DNA of 42,878 nucleotides from Sedimentisphaerales bacterium (lineage in GTDB: Bacteria; Planctomycetota; Phycisphaerae; Sedimentisphaerales; Anaerobacaceae), in contig JAFGLV010000068.1 of the NCBI GenBank assembly GCA_016927855.1, positions 1 to 42,878 of the forward strand, read 5' to 3'. Both the position numbers and the translations under genes were made by a program. The notes beneath the pieces are model-generated. The model worked only from the letters and a program-made list of their open reading frames with translations, was not told where the DNA came from and ran no database searches. Below, piece after piece: positions 22,903-31,467 of the stretch; within the stretch, counting starts at the first letter, position 1; each line of letters starts with the position of its first letter.

Positions 22903-23457
22903 TCAGGACGCCACGAGCATGGCTTCGGCGACTTCCTTCGCTTTGGTGGGACTGTAGAGGAGTTCGACGAGTTTGAGGGCGAAGTCGATGGCGGTGGCGG
23001 GGCCCTGGCTGGTGATGCAGTTCTTGTCGACGACGATACGGTCGTTCGACGCGCGAGCGGGGTCGAGCCGGTCGCGGAAGGAGGGGTAACAGGTGGCTCT
23101 CACGCCTTCGAGCAGGCCGTGAGGTTGGAAGACTACCGCCGGCGAGGCGCAGATCGCGGCGCAGAGACGGCCGGAGGCTTTCTGCTCCTTGAGTTTGGCA
23201 ATCAGCGGTTCGCAGTCGCGCAGGTGCTCGGCACCGGGCATCCCGCCGGGCAGCGCGATGCAGTCGTACGTCTCATTGACGCAGTCGGCAATCAATGCGT
23301 CGGCGACGAACTGGACGCACCGGCTGGCGACGACCTGCAATATGCCCACCGACGCGACGGTCACCTCCGCGCCGGCCCGGCGGAGCGTGTCGATGATGCA
23401 GACTGCTTCGATCTCTTCCGAGCCGTCGGCGATGGGAACGAGAACCTTCTTAGCCAT
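22903..23457 (-). CDS. DJ-1/PfpI family protein
   Basis: A 184-residue class-I glutamine amidotransferase-like protein of the DJ-1/YajL group, linked to repair of or protection from oxidative and carbonyl stress. The start MAKKVLVPIADGSEEIEAV carries the conserved Glu15. The nucleophile Cys103 is in the elbow AAICASPAVV, and CIALPGGMPGAEHL precedes it. GGAGG lies 5 bases before the ATG. It lies downstream of isocitrate dehydrogenase, separated by a dispersed repeat. The exact substrate cannot be read from sequence. Confidence 0.9.
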   Translation of the reverse strand: MAKKVLVPIADGSEEIEAVCIIDTLRRAGAEVTVASVGILQVVASRCVQFVADALIADCVNETYDCIALPGGMPGAEHLRDCEPLIAKLKEQKASGRLCAAICASPAVVFQPHGLLEGVRATCYPSFRDRLDPARASNDRIVVDKNCITSQGPATAIDFALKLVELLYSPTKAKEVAEAMLVAS

Positions 23458-23476
23458 CTCAACCTCCCTCTAATGA

Positions 23477-23640
23477 GAAATACGAATATCGAAACTCGAA
23501 ATCCGAAACAAATTCGAAATTCAAAAGCTCGAATGACCGAAACGCGCCTGCGGTAGCCCGACGGACGGGCCCGGTTGGGGATTTTGGATTTCGGTCATTT
23601 GAGTTTGTTTCGTATTTCGGATTTCTAATTTCGGATTTTC
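23477..23640. repeat. AATCCGAAA-type inverted repeat element at the idh 3' end
   Basis: The left arm contains ATCGAAACTCGAAATCCGAA and the right arm is its near-inverse, through GTTTCGTATTTCGGATTTC. It includes the TAG stop (23625-23627) and the last codons (KIRN) of isocitrate dehydrogenase. It is the third copy of the type in the window. Confidence 0.8.
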
Positions 23641-24704
23641 GCAATGATGACATCCGCCATCTCTTGCGTTCCTACGGCGGTCGGGTCGTCGCGGTTCGGT
23701 TTCATGTCGTAGGTGACGTCCTTGCCTTCGGCGATGACGGCCGCGACCGCGTTCTCCAGCGCGTCTGCCGCGGCGGTCATCTCCAGGTGGCGCAGCATCA
23801 GGACGCCGCTAAGGATCAGCGCGGTCGGGTTGACTTTGTTCTGGCCTTTGTATTTCGGGGCGCTGCCGTGCGTGGCCTCGAAGATGGCCGCCTTCGTGCC
23901 GACGTTGGCGCCTGGTGCGACACCGAGACCACCGACGAGGCCGGCACAGAGGTCGCTGAGGATGTCGCCGTAAAGATTAGGCAGCACGAGCACGTCGTAC
24001 AGTTCGGGCTTCTGCACCAGTTGCATGCACATATTGTCGACGATACGGTCCTCGAACTCGATATCGGGATAGTCCTTGGCGACCTGGCGGCTGACGTCGA
24101 GCCAGAGGCCGTCGGAGAACTTCATGATGTTGGCCTTGTGGACGCTGGTGACCTTCTGGCGGCCCATCTTGCGCGCGTAGTCGAAGGCGAACCGCACGAT
24201 GCGATCCGTCCCGGCCACGGAGATCGGCTTGATGCTGATGCCGGCGTCCGGTTCGATCTTGCGTTTGCTGTGCCGGTTGAGCCAGTCGATCAGCTCCAGC
24301 GTGTCGTCGTTACCCTTTTCGAACTCGATGCCGGCGTACAGGTCCTCGGTGTTCTCGCGGACAAGCACCAGGTCGATGTCCGAGTAGCGGCTGCGCACGC
24401 CCTTGTAGCTCTTGCAGGGTCGCAGGCACGCGTACAGGTCGAAGCTCTGGCGCAGGTGGACGTTGATACTGCGAAATCCCGTTCCGACCGGGGTCGTGAT
24501 CGGCGCCTTGAGCGCCACGCCGTTCTTGCGGATGGACTCGACCGTCGCGTCGGGCAGAGGAGTGCCCTCGCGTTTCATGACGTCGGTGCCTGCCTCAGCA
24601 AGGTCCCACTCGATCTTCGCGCCGGTCGCGTCGATGCAACGCCGCGCAGCTTCGGCGATCTCGGGACCGATTCCGTCTCCGGTAATCAATGTGACGTTGG
24701 TCAT
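23625..24704 (-). CDS. NAD-dependent isocitrate dehydrogenase-type enzyme
   Basis: A 359-residue beta-decarboxylating dehydrogenase that most likely oxidises isocitrate to 2-oxoglutarate in the TCA cycle. It starts [19 protein letters not shown]. The substrate-binding region has [18 protein letters not shown], and [19 protein letters not shown] follows. [13 protein letters not shown] carries the catalytic Lys, then [19 protein letters not shown] carries the metal-binding Asp residues. [19 protein letters not shown] is the coenzyme-binding end. Homoisocitrate or isopropylmalate dehydrogenases are less likely on these motifs. The last residues (KIRN) come from a dispersed repeat. GGAGA lies before the ATG. 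Confidence 0.9.
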   Translation of the reverse strand: MTNVTLITGDGIGPEIAEAARRCIDATGAKIEWDLAEAGTDVMKREGTPLPDATVESIRKNGVALKAPITTPVGTGFRSINVHLRQSFDLYACLRPCKSYKGVRSRYSDIDLVLVRENTEDLYAGIEFEKGNDDTLELIDWLNRHSKRKIEPDAGISIKPISVAGTDRIVRFAFDYARKMGRQKVTSVHKANIMKFSDGLWLDVSRQVAKDYPDIEFEDRIVDNMCMQLVQKPELYDVLVLPNLYGDILSDLCAGLVGGLGVAPGANVGTKAAIFEATHGSAPKYKGQNKVNPTALILSGVLMLRHLEMTAAADALENAVAAVIAEGKDVTYDMKPNRDDPTAVGTQEMADVIIAKIRN

Positions 24705-24736
24705 CTGCGTATTCTCCTGCCTTTGGAAAAGGTCGT

Positions 24737-24765
24737 ATCGTACTCCCAGTGGCTTGGGCGGTCAA
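24737..24765 (-). promoter_or_regulatory. promoter of the isocitrate dehydrogenase gene
   Basis: On the minus strand TTGACC (24765-24760), 17 bp, TACGAT (24742-24737). The predicted start is about 26 bases before the ATG at 24704. Confidence 0.7.
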
Positions 24766-24811
24766 CCCTGGGAATCACGTTGGCTCTGCGCGTTCTCCGC
24801 AGTGGAAGGGG

Positions 24812-24919
24812 CTCACGCAGAGGCGCAGAGAGCGCAGAACCGAAAGGCTCGTGCCGGTATCGTGGGTGGCAACTCGGTCCCAGGTCCGCCGTTCCAGTCA
24901 GGCTGCGCCTCCGCGTGAG
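24812..24919. repeat. CTCACGCAGAGGCGCAG inverted repeat
   Basis: The 17-base arm CTCACGCAGAGGCGCAG (24812-24828) has an inverted match at 24903-24919 with one mismatch. The right-arm sequence also occurs at 151-166. The element lies between the TraB-DUF1080 gene and the isocitrate dehydrogenase promoter. Confidence 0.65.
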
Positions 24920-24958
24920 ATAGAAAAAGACCCACGACAGAGCTATGGCTGTGACGGG

Positions 24959-26653
24959 TCAGTTCAGGTTGGTCAGGCGGAGGTTGCGGAAGCGGTGTTG
25001 GCCGCCACCGGGGACCTCTGCCTGGAGGGCGATGAAGCCTTGCTTGGGCTCCTCCGCCAGGCCTTCGGCGGACCAGGCGGGTTTGCCGTTGATCTCCAGC
25101 GTCGCATTCGTACCCTGCACCGTCAGCTTGAAGCGGTTCCAGTCGCGCGGCTTGATGAGCCCTTCGCTGCGGGCGTCGGGCAGCGACTCGACGTTGCCTT
25201 CGGCGCCCTGACGGAGGTTGACCTGGTAGCGGTCGGGCCAGGCATGGTCGGGCGGTACGGCGTCGTAGCGGAAGTAGACGCCGCTGTCCCAGTTCTCGTC
25301 GCGCAGAGGCTTCCACTCGAATTCCAGAATGAAATCGGCGTACTGGCTTTCGGTCTGCACCAGCCCGTTGCCGGCGGTGATGAGGATGTTTCCGTCGTCG
25401 ACGGTCGCTTCGCAATCGAGGACGGTCCAGCCGTCCAGTGTCTTGCCGTCAAACAGCGCGACGGAGTGACCTCCGGGAATCGAGCGGGCCGCAATCCACG
25501 TGCCGGCGATCCACGTGCCGGCGACACTGCCGACGTTGGCCAGCGCCACGACCAGCAGGATGCGGGTGACAGGGTTGGTCCAAAACCCTTTGAGGCTGCC
25601 GATGGCGTCGGGCAAGTCCTCCAGGTCGCGGACCTTGGGTTTCTTGATGATCGCCTGGACCAGACCGGCGACCCAACCGGCCGCGACGAAGGGGTTCAGA
25701 CTCGTCAACGGAGCGGCGAGGAACGCTGAGAGGATCGTCACCGGGTGTGCGAACGCCAAAGCAGCGCCGGCAGCGGACAGAAGGCCGTTGACCAGAATCC
25801 AGATATAGACGTTCTCGAACCCATGCTGCGATCCCTTGGTGAAGCCGTAGGCCAGCAGCGCGATGATCGCGGCCGGGATGCCCCACTTGAAGATGACCGG
25901 CCACTTGGCCTTGGGGGGCAACTCGCGCAGCTCGTCGAGGTTGTGCTCGTCGCGGATCTGGCGCGTGATGCCTGGGACGTGGCCGGCGCCGACGATCGCG
26001 ACGACGCTCTTGCCTGGGGCGCTGCGGATTTCCTGCGCCAGGTACGTGTCGCGCTCGTCGATGAGGCGTTTCTTGATCTCGGGGAATTTGCCGGCGAACT
26101 CGGCCATGACGGCTTCGAGCTGGTCCTGCTTCTTGAGGCTCTCGATCATGCTGGTGTCGATCTCTTCGCGCGAGAACAGCCCCATCGTCACTTGCATGAA
26201 CAGCTTGACCTTGTTCCAGAAGCCCAAGTAGCCCCAAACGCGTTTGAGGGTGATCTCGATGTTGCGATCGGCCAGGACCAGCTCGGCGCCGGTCTTCTCG
26301 GCCAGGTCGATGCCTTCGAGCATCTCGGCGCCGGGCTGGATGCCCAGCTTCTCGCCCAGACGCCGGTAGAAGGAGGTCATAATCAACTGGGCCAGCAGGA
26401 AGACCGCCTTCTTCTGGCGGACGACCTTGAAGATGTTCATCTTGCTCCAGTTGTCGGCCTGAGTCAGCGCCTGGAAACGCGACTCGCACAGCTCCACGCA
26501 AATGGCGTTCGGTCGGACCTGCTCGACCGTCGCGCGGACGTCCTCGACGCTCTCTTTCGACAAATGGGCGGTGCCGACGAGGTAGATGTCCTTGTCGCCC
26601 ACCTTGACGTGCGCCACCCGCTCCGGCAAGGCGATATTCTCCATCGTGTCCAT
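24959..26653 (-). CDS. TraB-family membrane protein fused to a DUF1080 domain
   Basis: A 564-residue two-part protein. Residues about 10-240 are a TraB/PrgY-like domain (VGTAHLSKESVEDVRATVEQ, CVELCESRFQAL, and GAGHVPGITRQI). Residues about 245-385 carry several membrane segments (IPAAIIALLAYGF, YIWILVNGLLSAAGAALAFA, ILLVVALANVG). From about 400 a DUF1080 (3-keto-disaccharide hydrolase-like) beta-sandwich begins (VALFDGKTLDGWTVLD, DSGVYFRYD, HRFRNLRLTNL). The junction has a perfect 15-bp tandem duplication (25494-25523) encoding GTWIAGTWIA. The fusion is unusual; its role is not known. AAGGA precedes the ATG at 26653. Confidence 0.85.
   Translation of the reverse strand: MDTMENIALPERVAHVKVGDKDIYLVGTAHLSKESVEDVRATVEQVRPNAICVELCESRFQALTQADNWSKMNIFKVVRQKKAVFLLAQLIMTSFYRRLGEKLGIQPGAEMLEGIDLAEKTGAELVLADRNIEITLKRVWGYLGFWNKVKLFMQVTMGLFSREEIDTSMIESLKKQDQLEAVMAEFAGKFPEIKKRLIDERDTYLAQEIRSAPGKSVVAIVGAGHVPGITRQIRDEHNLDELRELPPKAKWPVIFKWGIPAAIIALLAYGFTKGSQHGFENVYIWILVNGLLSAAGAALAFAHPVTILSAFLAAPLTSLNPFVAAGWVAGLVQAIIKKPKVRDLEDLPDAIGSLKGFWTNPVTRILLVVALANVGSVAGTWIAGTWIAARSIPGGHSVALFDGKTLDGWTVLDCEATVDDGNILITAGNGLVQTESQYADFILEFEWKPLRDENWDSGVYFRYDAVPPDHAWPDRYQVNLRQGAEGNVESLPDARSEGLIKPRDWNRFKLTVQGTNATLEINGKPAWSAEGLAEEPKQGFIALQAEVPGGGQHRFRNLRLTNLN
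25494..25523. repeat. 15-bp tandem duplication at the fusion junction
   Basis: ATCCACGTGCCGGCG occurs twice, end to end, with no mismatch. It keeps the frame and doubles the peptide GTWIA just before the DUF1080 domain. Confidence 0.85.
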
Positions 26654-26698
26654 GCGATTCCTTCAACAGCAAGGCTTTGTTTCCTGTATCGGCCATCC

Positions 26699-26704
26699 AT
26701 TATA
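26699..26704 (-). promoter_or_regulatory. possible -10 box of the TraB-DUF1080 gene
   Basis: A perfect TATAAT lies on the minus strand 46 bases before the ATG at 26653. I find no good -35 box at the right distance, so this is only a possible promoter. Confidence 0.35.
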
Positions 26705-26907
26705 CGCCATTTAGCCTGATTCGCGAGAGGATTCGCCCGCCCTCGGGCGGCAGCGAAGAAAAAGCTTGAAGCCAGGCAGTCCCGCAGGCAATCTATACCC
26801 TGGGTGGCCGGCCGCTTGAGGGGCCGGCCTGGAAGGCTCAGTGTGGACAAGAGTGGATGGTGCCGGTTCCCGGGATGGTGGGCATTCCCGGTCAACGAGG
26901 TGGACCC

Positions 26908-27387
26908 ATGGAAACGAAGGTCAAGCTGAGTGACATCATCGACGCGCTGGAGACCCAGAACGACCAGACCAACTTCTACCTCGACACGAGCACCGGGACC
27001 GTCTATCTGCTTTCGCCCGATGACCTTTATGCCGGAGAGGAGGACGACCCGCTGGAAGACTATCCCGAGTGGCAGCGTCCGAGTGTTGAGGTCGCGCGTC
27101 GTCTTGCGACCGGTGACGACGAGAGCCTGATCGAGCTGCCGAGCCGATGGGACGTCAACGAGTACGGCATCATGGAAGCTTTCTGCGATACGCAATCCGA
27201 CGAGACCCGGCGCCACGCGCTGCAAATCGCCATTCAGGGCAAAGGAGCGTTCCGGCGGTTCAAGGATGCCGTCCACGCATTCGGCGTCGCAGAAGACTGG
27301 TATCGCTTCCGCCTGGCGCGGTTCAAGACCCTTGCCGTCGACTGGTGCGAAGCCAACGAGATCGCTTACATCGACGACACCGGGTAG
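26908..27387 (+). CDS. UPF0158 family protein
   Basis: A 159-residue soluble protein of a family without known function. The family-like features are VKLSDIIDALETQND near the start, a negative stretch (SPDDLYAGEEDDPLEDYPEW), LPSRWDVNEYGIMEAFC, GAFRRFKDAVHAFGVAEDWY and RLARFKTLAVDWCEANEIAYI. The start is set by GAGGTGG 6 bases before the ATG at 26908; the upstream ATG at 26857 is a frame extension. The TAG stop is formed by the GTAGGGG end of a palindromic element. It lies alone between minus-strand genes. Confidence 0.85.
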   Translation: METKVKLSDIIDALETQNDQTNFYLDTSTGTVYLLSPDDLYAGEEDDPLEDYPEWQRPSVEVARRLATGDDESLIELPSRWDVNEYGIMEAFCDTQSDETRRHALQIAIQGKGAFRRFKDAVHAFGVAEDWYRFRLARFKTLAVDWCEANEIAYIDDTG

Positions 27388-27467
27388 GGGCGGATGATCA
27401 TTCGCCTTCGCGCATCGAGACACGCTGCCCGTTCTCTGGGCCAGGGCGAATGATTATTCGCCCCTAC
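27384..27467. repeat. GTAGGGGCG palindromic element with TAG stop overlap
   Basis: The left arm starts GTAGGGGCGGATGATCATTC and the right arm is its inverse ending GAATGATTATTCGCCCCTAC, two mismatches in about 25 bases. Each arm is itself nearly self-complementary. The first TAG is the stop codon of the UPF0158 gene. Confidence 0.8.
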
Positions 27468-27542
27468 GGATGGCCTTACGGGAGCGCGATTGACCCGGGC
27501 CTGTCAATCGCGTGCCTGGCCCGGCGGACCTTGCCGGCGTGA

Positions 27543-29015
27543 TTAGTCGCGGAGCATGCGCTCGGTGCGCTTGAGGAACTGGATCGGCAGCCCCCAAGGA
27601 TCGCGCAGGATGATGACGACGTCGCCGGCGTCGGTGCTCCAGATGTCCTTGGCGACGGTCGCTCCGGCGCCGAGCAGCATGTCACGCGTGGCTTTTACGT
27701 CGTCGGTCTCGAAGGCGACGTGGAACGAGTTCGGATCGGTCCGGCGCTGGTCGGGCATCGGCGCGTCAACGTTGCGGTAGAGCTCGAACATCATGTTGCC
27801 GCCGGCATCGGAAACGAAGGTGGCAAAGGCCGGTGCCGGTCCGCTGCGGACGACTTTCATGCCGAGATAGTCGCAATACCACTTCGCGACCGCGACAGGG
27901 TCTTGCACGTTGAAGGCGATATGCTCGAATCGGGCCGGGGATATGATCCGCGCCGCAGCGCCTGCCTGGATGGGGTAGGTCTTTGCTTCGCCATCGGGAC
28001 CGATCCGGACGGTGAAGACGCCTTTCGCAGGATAGACGGAAGCCTTGATGAACTCGCCTCGATCGGGGTTCTCCCTGTTGGCGATGAACTCAGGTGCCGC
28101 GTTGCCCGCGTCGCCATACTGGGTGTTGTAGTGAATCTGATAGAGCGCCTGGAGGCTGGGCAGCGCGGTCAAGGCCTTGAAGGTCTGAGGCTGAATGCCT
28201 TTGCGCGGTCCGTTCATCGCGACGGCCACCGTAGGCGACAGAGCCTTGACCAGCACAGGGTTGTTGCTCTGGTCCAGACCGTGATGCGTCACCTGGTACA
28301 GGTCCACCTGGCCGATGCGGTTGACAGGCTGGGCCAAGTGCAGCTCGACGTTGCGCGTGATGTCCCCGCCGGCAAAGAAGCGAAAGGCACCGTAGGTCAG
28401 CACCAGCGCGATGCTGCGCGCGTTGTCGGTCTCATCGGCGCCAGCGAGGTCGAAGCCTTCCACCGGTGCATCCACGTCTCCGTCAAAACCCTCGACCCGC
28501 TCTTCCGCCGCGACGCAGTGCAGCCGGATCGGCGCGATCCGGCCGGCAGGGTCGTTCTTGAGCGGGATGTCGTCGCCCGCCCCGATCGCTTTGGCCTGTC
28601 CCTTGGTCGCCTCCTGGTAGAGCGGATACAGCTCTCGGAACCAGCGCGAGTTGCTCTCGGAGGGCGGCGCCGGCGCGCCTTTGTCCAGGAAGACGCGAAC
28701 CGGGATACGCCGGACCAGCTCAGGCAAGCCGCCAAAATGGTCGGAATGAAAGTGTGTCGTGATGAGGTAATCGATGGTCTTGACGCCGGCTTCCTGGCAC
28801 GCTCGACAGATGCGATCGACGTCGCGATGCTCCGGCCGCAGTGATCCGGTATCGATCAGGACCGACTCGCCCAGCGGCGTGACGATCAGCGTCGAGCCCC
28901 CGCCGTACATGTCGAGGAAGTAGATGTCCAGGCGTTCAGCCCGTTCACTTGCCTGTACCGATCCCGACAGGATCAATGACGCCGCTGTCACCAAGGCACC
29001 CAGTGTAAACCTCAT
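27543..29015 (-). CDS. secreted metallo-beta-lactamase-fold protein fused to a glyoxalase/VOC domain
   Basis: A 490-residue protein with a signal peptide (MRFTLGALVTAASLILSGSVQA). Residues about 25-350 are a ComEC-type metallo-beta-lactamase fold: the metal motif THFHSDHFGG (HxHxDH), the later Asp in FAGGDITRN, and the His in VTHHGLDQSN. Residues about 365-490 form a VOC/glyoxalase domain (FEHIAFNVQDPVAVAKWYCD, NSFHVAFETDDVKATRD, LRDPWGLPIQFLKR). Both parts look intact. The joining of an MBL hydrolase and a VOC domain in an exported protein is unusual, and the substrate is unknown. GAGGA precedes the ATG; a promoter is at 29077-29105. Confidence 0.85.
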   Translation of the reverse strand: MRFTLGALVTAASLILSGSVQASERAERLDIYFLDMYGGGSTLIVTPLGESVLIDTGSLRPEHRDVDRICRACQEAGVKTIDYLITTHFHSDHFGGLPELVRRIPVRVFLDKGAPAPPSESNSRWFRELYPLYQEATKGQAKAIGAGDDIPLKNDPAGRIAPIRLHCVAAEERVEGFDGDVDAPVEGFDLAGADETDNARSIALVLTYGAFRFFAGGDITRNVELHLAQPVNRIGQVDLYQVTHHGLDQSNNPVLVKALSPTVAVAMNGPRKGIQPQTFKALTALPSLQALYQIHYNTQYGDAGNAAPEFIANRENPDRGEFIKASVYPAKGVFTVRIGPDGEAKTYPIQAGAAARIISPARFEHIAFNVQDPVAVAKWYCDYLGMKVVRSGPAPAFATFVSDAGGNMMFELYRNVDAPMPDQRRTDPNSFHVAFETDDVKATRDMLLGAGATVAKDIWSTDAGDVVIILRDPWGLPIQFLKRTERMLRD

Positions 29016-29076
29016 CGTCTGTCCTCATTCATTCCGACTACGTTTTGGCTGCGAGATATGCCAACGTTGCCCATCC

Positions 29077-29105
29077 ATGATACCGTGGTGCGGGAGGACC
29101 TTCAA
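29077..29105 (-). promoter_or_regulatory. promoter of the MBL/VOC gene
   Basis: On the minus strand TTGAAG (29105-29100), 17 bp, TATCAT (29082-29077). The leader is about 55 bases to the ATG at 29015. Confidence 0.65.
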
Positions 29106-29137
29106 GTATGCTGCTGTCCGTGTCGCCGGGCGCGTTC

Positions 29138-29274
29138 GTAGCACGGGCACCTTGCCCATGAGAAGGACAGGCACTTCCTTGACGGGACTTGATGTATACA
29201 AGGCACGGGCGGGACGCTCGTGTTACTCACGGGCAGAGCCTGCCCCGAGCTTGCCGAGGGGATGCCCGTGCTAC
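29138..29274. repeat. GTAGCACGGGC palindromic element at the 3' end of the sigma gene
   Basis: The ends GTAGCACGGGCACCTTGCCC and GATGCCCGTGCTAC are inverted copies, with further internal GGGCAG/CTGCCC pairing. The element covers the last 16 codons of the sigma-factor gene, including its stop. Confidence 0.75.
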
Positions 29275-31188
29275 GCCGAGCTCGTTTTGCGCCAGAAGGA
29301 TCAGCCAGAGCGCTTCGAGGGTTTGCTTCTGTACCGTGGGTAAAGCGGAGGGCGCTTGGGGGGCGGGGAAGTCCTGCTCGACGCCGGGGATGTCCTGCAG
29401 CCAGGTGAACACCATTTCTCCGGCGGGCTGGTAGTTGATCTCGAACTCGATGCGCTCGATGACGTCGGTTTCGGTGTCGATCGTGTAAGTCAGACTGGTA
29501 AGCTGGAGGCCCTCGGGTCGGAGCGTGACGGTGGCCCGCGCCTGGTCGTCGAGCGGAGCGGTCGTGAAGCGAATCCGTCGGCGCACGGCGTCGCGGCGCA
29601 CCGTGTCGAGCGTGTGCATCCCCATCCATGGCCGAGCCAGCCCCTCCAGAAATGTGCCGGACGGATAGGTTGCGATGGGATTGCCATTCGCCGAGCAGGT
29701 CCAGGCGCCGTCGGAGCAATCGACGAGTTCGGGATCGTCGCCGATCCGCAACCTCAGCCAGGCGGGGTGTCCCTGTGCGAGGGCGTAGAAAAAGGGAATC
29801 CGTCCGGTGCCTGTGATCGCGCGATTGCCGATCCGGCCGCTGAGACGCAGGTACGTCCAGCCGCGCTTGTGCATCGCGTCGCGCTCATCGACACGCACGG
29901 CGTCGGCGTGCCAGTTGGCCTCGCAGGGCATCGCGTCGGGAACGTTGTATTCGAACTCTGTGCGAAAGGCGTAGGCGTCGATGAAGCGATAGTCGAGGGC
30001 GCTAGCCAACATCCCGGTCTCTGCGTCGCGCGTGTAGACCACGTCCCCCAGGTCGCCTTCGACGTGGTCGAGAAACTCGGTGAATGCCGCGTCGTCGGTG
30101 GGCAGCCGCCTGACCCGCAAGCTGCTCCAGAAGACGCGATAGTTGTTGAGGTATATCTTGTTCTCGCCGCTGGAGAAATAGCAGTTGGTCTGCGCGTCCT
30201 GCAGCCAGGCACAGAGCCTCTCGGTCTGGTCGGCGTTCCAGCGTTGCATGCGAAAGAGCATCGGTCCGTCCAGGCCTTCGGGGAACTGGAACCACTGCTC
30301 GTAGGCGCCTTTGGTCAGGCTGTTCTCCGCTTCGGGTCCGGTGTTTTGCAGTTGCGTGGTGAAGTGCAGGTTGCGGATTTGCCGCGGCGGTGGGGCGGTC
30401 GCGTCCGCCGGCGGAGCGGATGCGGGATTCGATACCGACAAACCCACCGCAATCGCGACAGTCGCCACGAGGGCGGCGATAGGTATCGTGTTGGCGGCGA
30501 CAACCGTGGACAGCGCGACGTGCGTGGACGCTGCTGTCACCGCGGTGGCGCCCTCGGCCGCGTCGGCGGGAGCGGTGACCTTGCCGAACAGACCGAGACA
30601 GGCCACCAGCATGCCTTTGCCGATCCCCTGGCGGGTCAGTTGTTTCTTCAGCGCCTCTTTGGCGCGGTAGAACAGCACCCGCGCCCGGACCTCGCTGCAA
30701 TCCATCGTCAGCGCGATGTCGGCGTAGGACAACTGGTCGAAGCAGCGCAGCGACAGCACCGCGCGATACTGCTCGGCGAGCTGGCGCATAGCGGTCAGGA
30801 CCTTCGCGACCGTCTCACGCCGCATCGCTTCCCGCAACCCGTGATCGTGGAGACCCGCTTCATTCTCGGCCGCGATCTCGCGCAGCGTCTCATCGTTGGC
30901 GCGAGCCAACCGGCGCTGTTTCGTCCGGAAATGCTGCTGGATCTTGCTTTGTGCGATCCGGTACAGCCAAGGCCAGAAACGGTCCGGATGGTTGAAATGG
31001 CTCAGCGAGCGCACCATCGTGAGCATTACCTCCTGGGAGAGGTCTTGTGTCAGATCGGAATCCAGCGTGACGCGGTAGATGTAGGCACAGACTCTCCCCT
31101 CGACTCGGTGGGCGAGCGTATCCATCGCCTGCTCGTGCCCGGCCCGAGCCTGGACCACAAGTTCGCAGATGGCATCCTGGTCGACCAT
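29227..31188 (-). CDS. ECF-type sigma factor fused to a membrane-anchored C-terminal domain
   Basis: A 653-residue protein. Residues about 10-100 are sigma region 2 (DLSQEVMLTMVRSLSHFNHP, FWPWLYRIAQSKIQQHFR) and about 130-185 are sigma region 4 (LAEQYRAVLSLRCFDQLSYA, DIALTMDCSEVRARV). A hydrophobic segment follows near 230-255 (PIAALVATVAIAVGLSV), then about 390 residues of an uncharacterised, probably extracytoplasmic domain (LHFTTQLQNTG..., perhaps LolA-like). A one-piece sigma and sensor could couple an envelope signal to transcription; this is inference. The last 15 residues (VARASPRQARGRLCP) come from the palindrome at 29138-29274. No convincing ribosome-binding site precedes the ATG. 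Confidence 0.85.
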   Translation of the reverse strand: MVDQDAICELVVQARAGHEQAMDTLAHRVEGRVCAYIYRVTLDSDLTQDLSQEVMLTMVRSLSHFNHPDRFWPWLYRIAQSKIQQHFRTKQRRLARANDETLREIAAENEAGLHDHGLREAMRRETVAKVLTAMRQLAEQYRAVLSLRCFDQLSYADIALTMDCSEVRARVLFYRAKEALKKQLTRQGIGKGMLVACLGLFGKVTAPADAAEGATAVTAASTHVALSTVVAANTIPIAALVATVAIAVGLSVSNPASAPPADATAPPPRQIRNLHFTTQLQNTGPEAENSLTKGAYEQWFQFPEGLDGPMLFRMQRWNADQTERLCAWLQDAQTNCYFSSGENKIYLNNYRVFWSSLRVRRLPTDDAAFTEFLDHVEGDLGDVVYTRDAETGMLASALDYRFIDAYAFRTEFEYNVPDAMPCEANWHADAVRVDERDAMHKRGWTYLRLSGRIGNRAITGTGRIPFFYALAQGHPAWLRLRIGDDPELVDCSDGAWTCSANGNPIATYPSGTFLEGLARPWMGMHTLDTVRRDAVRRRIRFTTAPLDDQARATVTLRPEGLQLTSLTYTIDTETDVIERIEFEINYQPAGEMVFTWLQDIPGVEQDFPAPQAPSALPTVQKQTLEALWLILLAQNELGVARASPRQARGRLCP

Positions 31189-31402
31189 GCTCGATCGCTA
31201 CAACGACACAACCCTTATGCCTCCACAGGGCAGTCAGACGCTCGCGACGCCATGATGTTACGAATTAATTGGAAAAAAATCGAGCGGCTGGGACGTGCGT
31301 GAAGCGTGAAGCGGGCCTCGTGAAGCGTTGTCGGCCGGCTACGTTTCGCCAGTCGCGTCGCTGCGAACGAAGAGAGATGGGGTCCTCTGGCCAAGCTGGG
31401 CG

Positions 31403-31436
31403 CAGAAGAAAAGCCCCCTGCATAGTGCAAGAGGGC
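31403..31436 (-). terminator. rho-independent terminator of the DUF378 gene
   Basis: On the minus strand a hairpin formed by AGCCCTCTTGCA and TGCAGGGGGCT is followed by TTTTCTTCT. It lies 32 bases past the stop of the DUF378 gene. This is the clearest intrinsic terminator in the window. Confidence 0.75.
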
Positions 31437-31467
31437 TATGGAAGTGAAGTTTGCTATCTTGGCGGGA

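Noticed and set aside
25449-26696. 415-codon minus-strand frame overlapping the TraB gene
   Set aside because: It is a shifted frame of the same gene, rich in Arg and Gly, with no motifs.
29356-31302. 648-codon plus-strand open frame
   Set aside because: It is antisense to the sigma-factor fusion, where sigma regions 2 and 4 are unmistakable.
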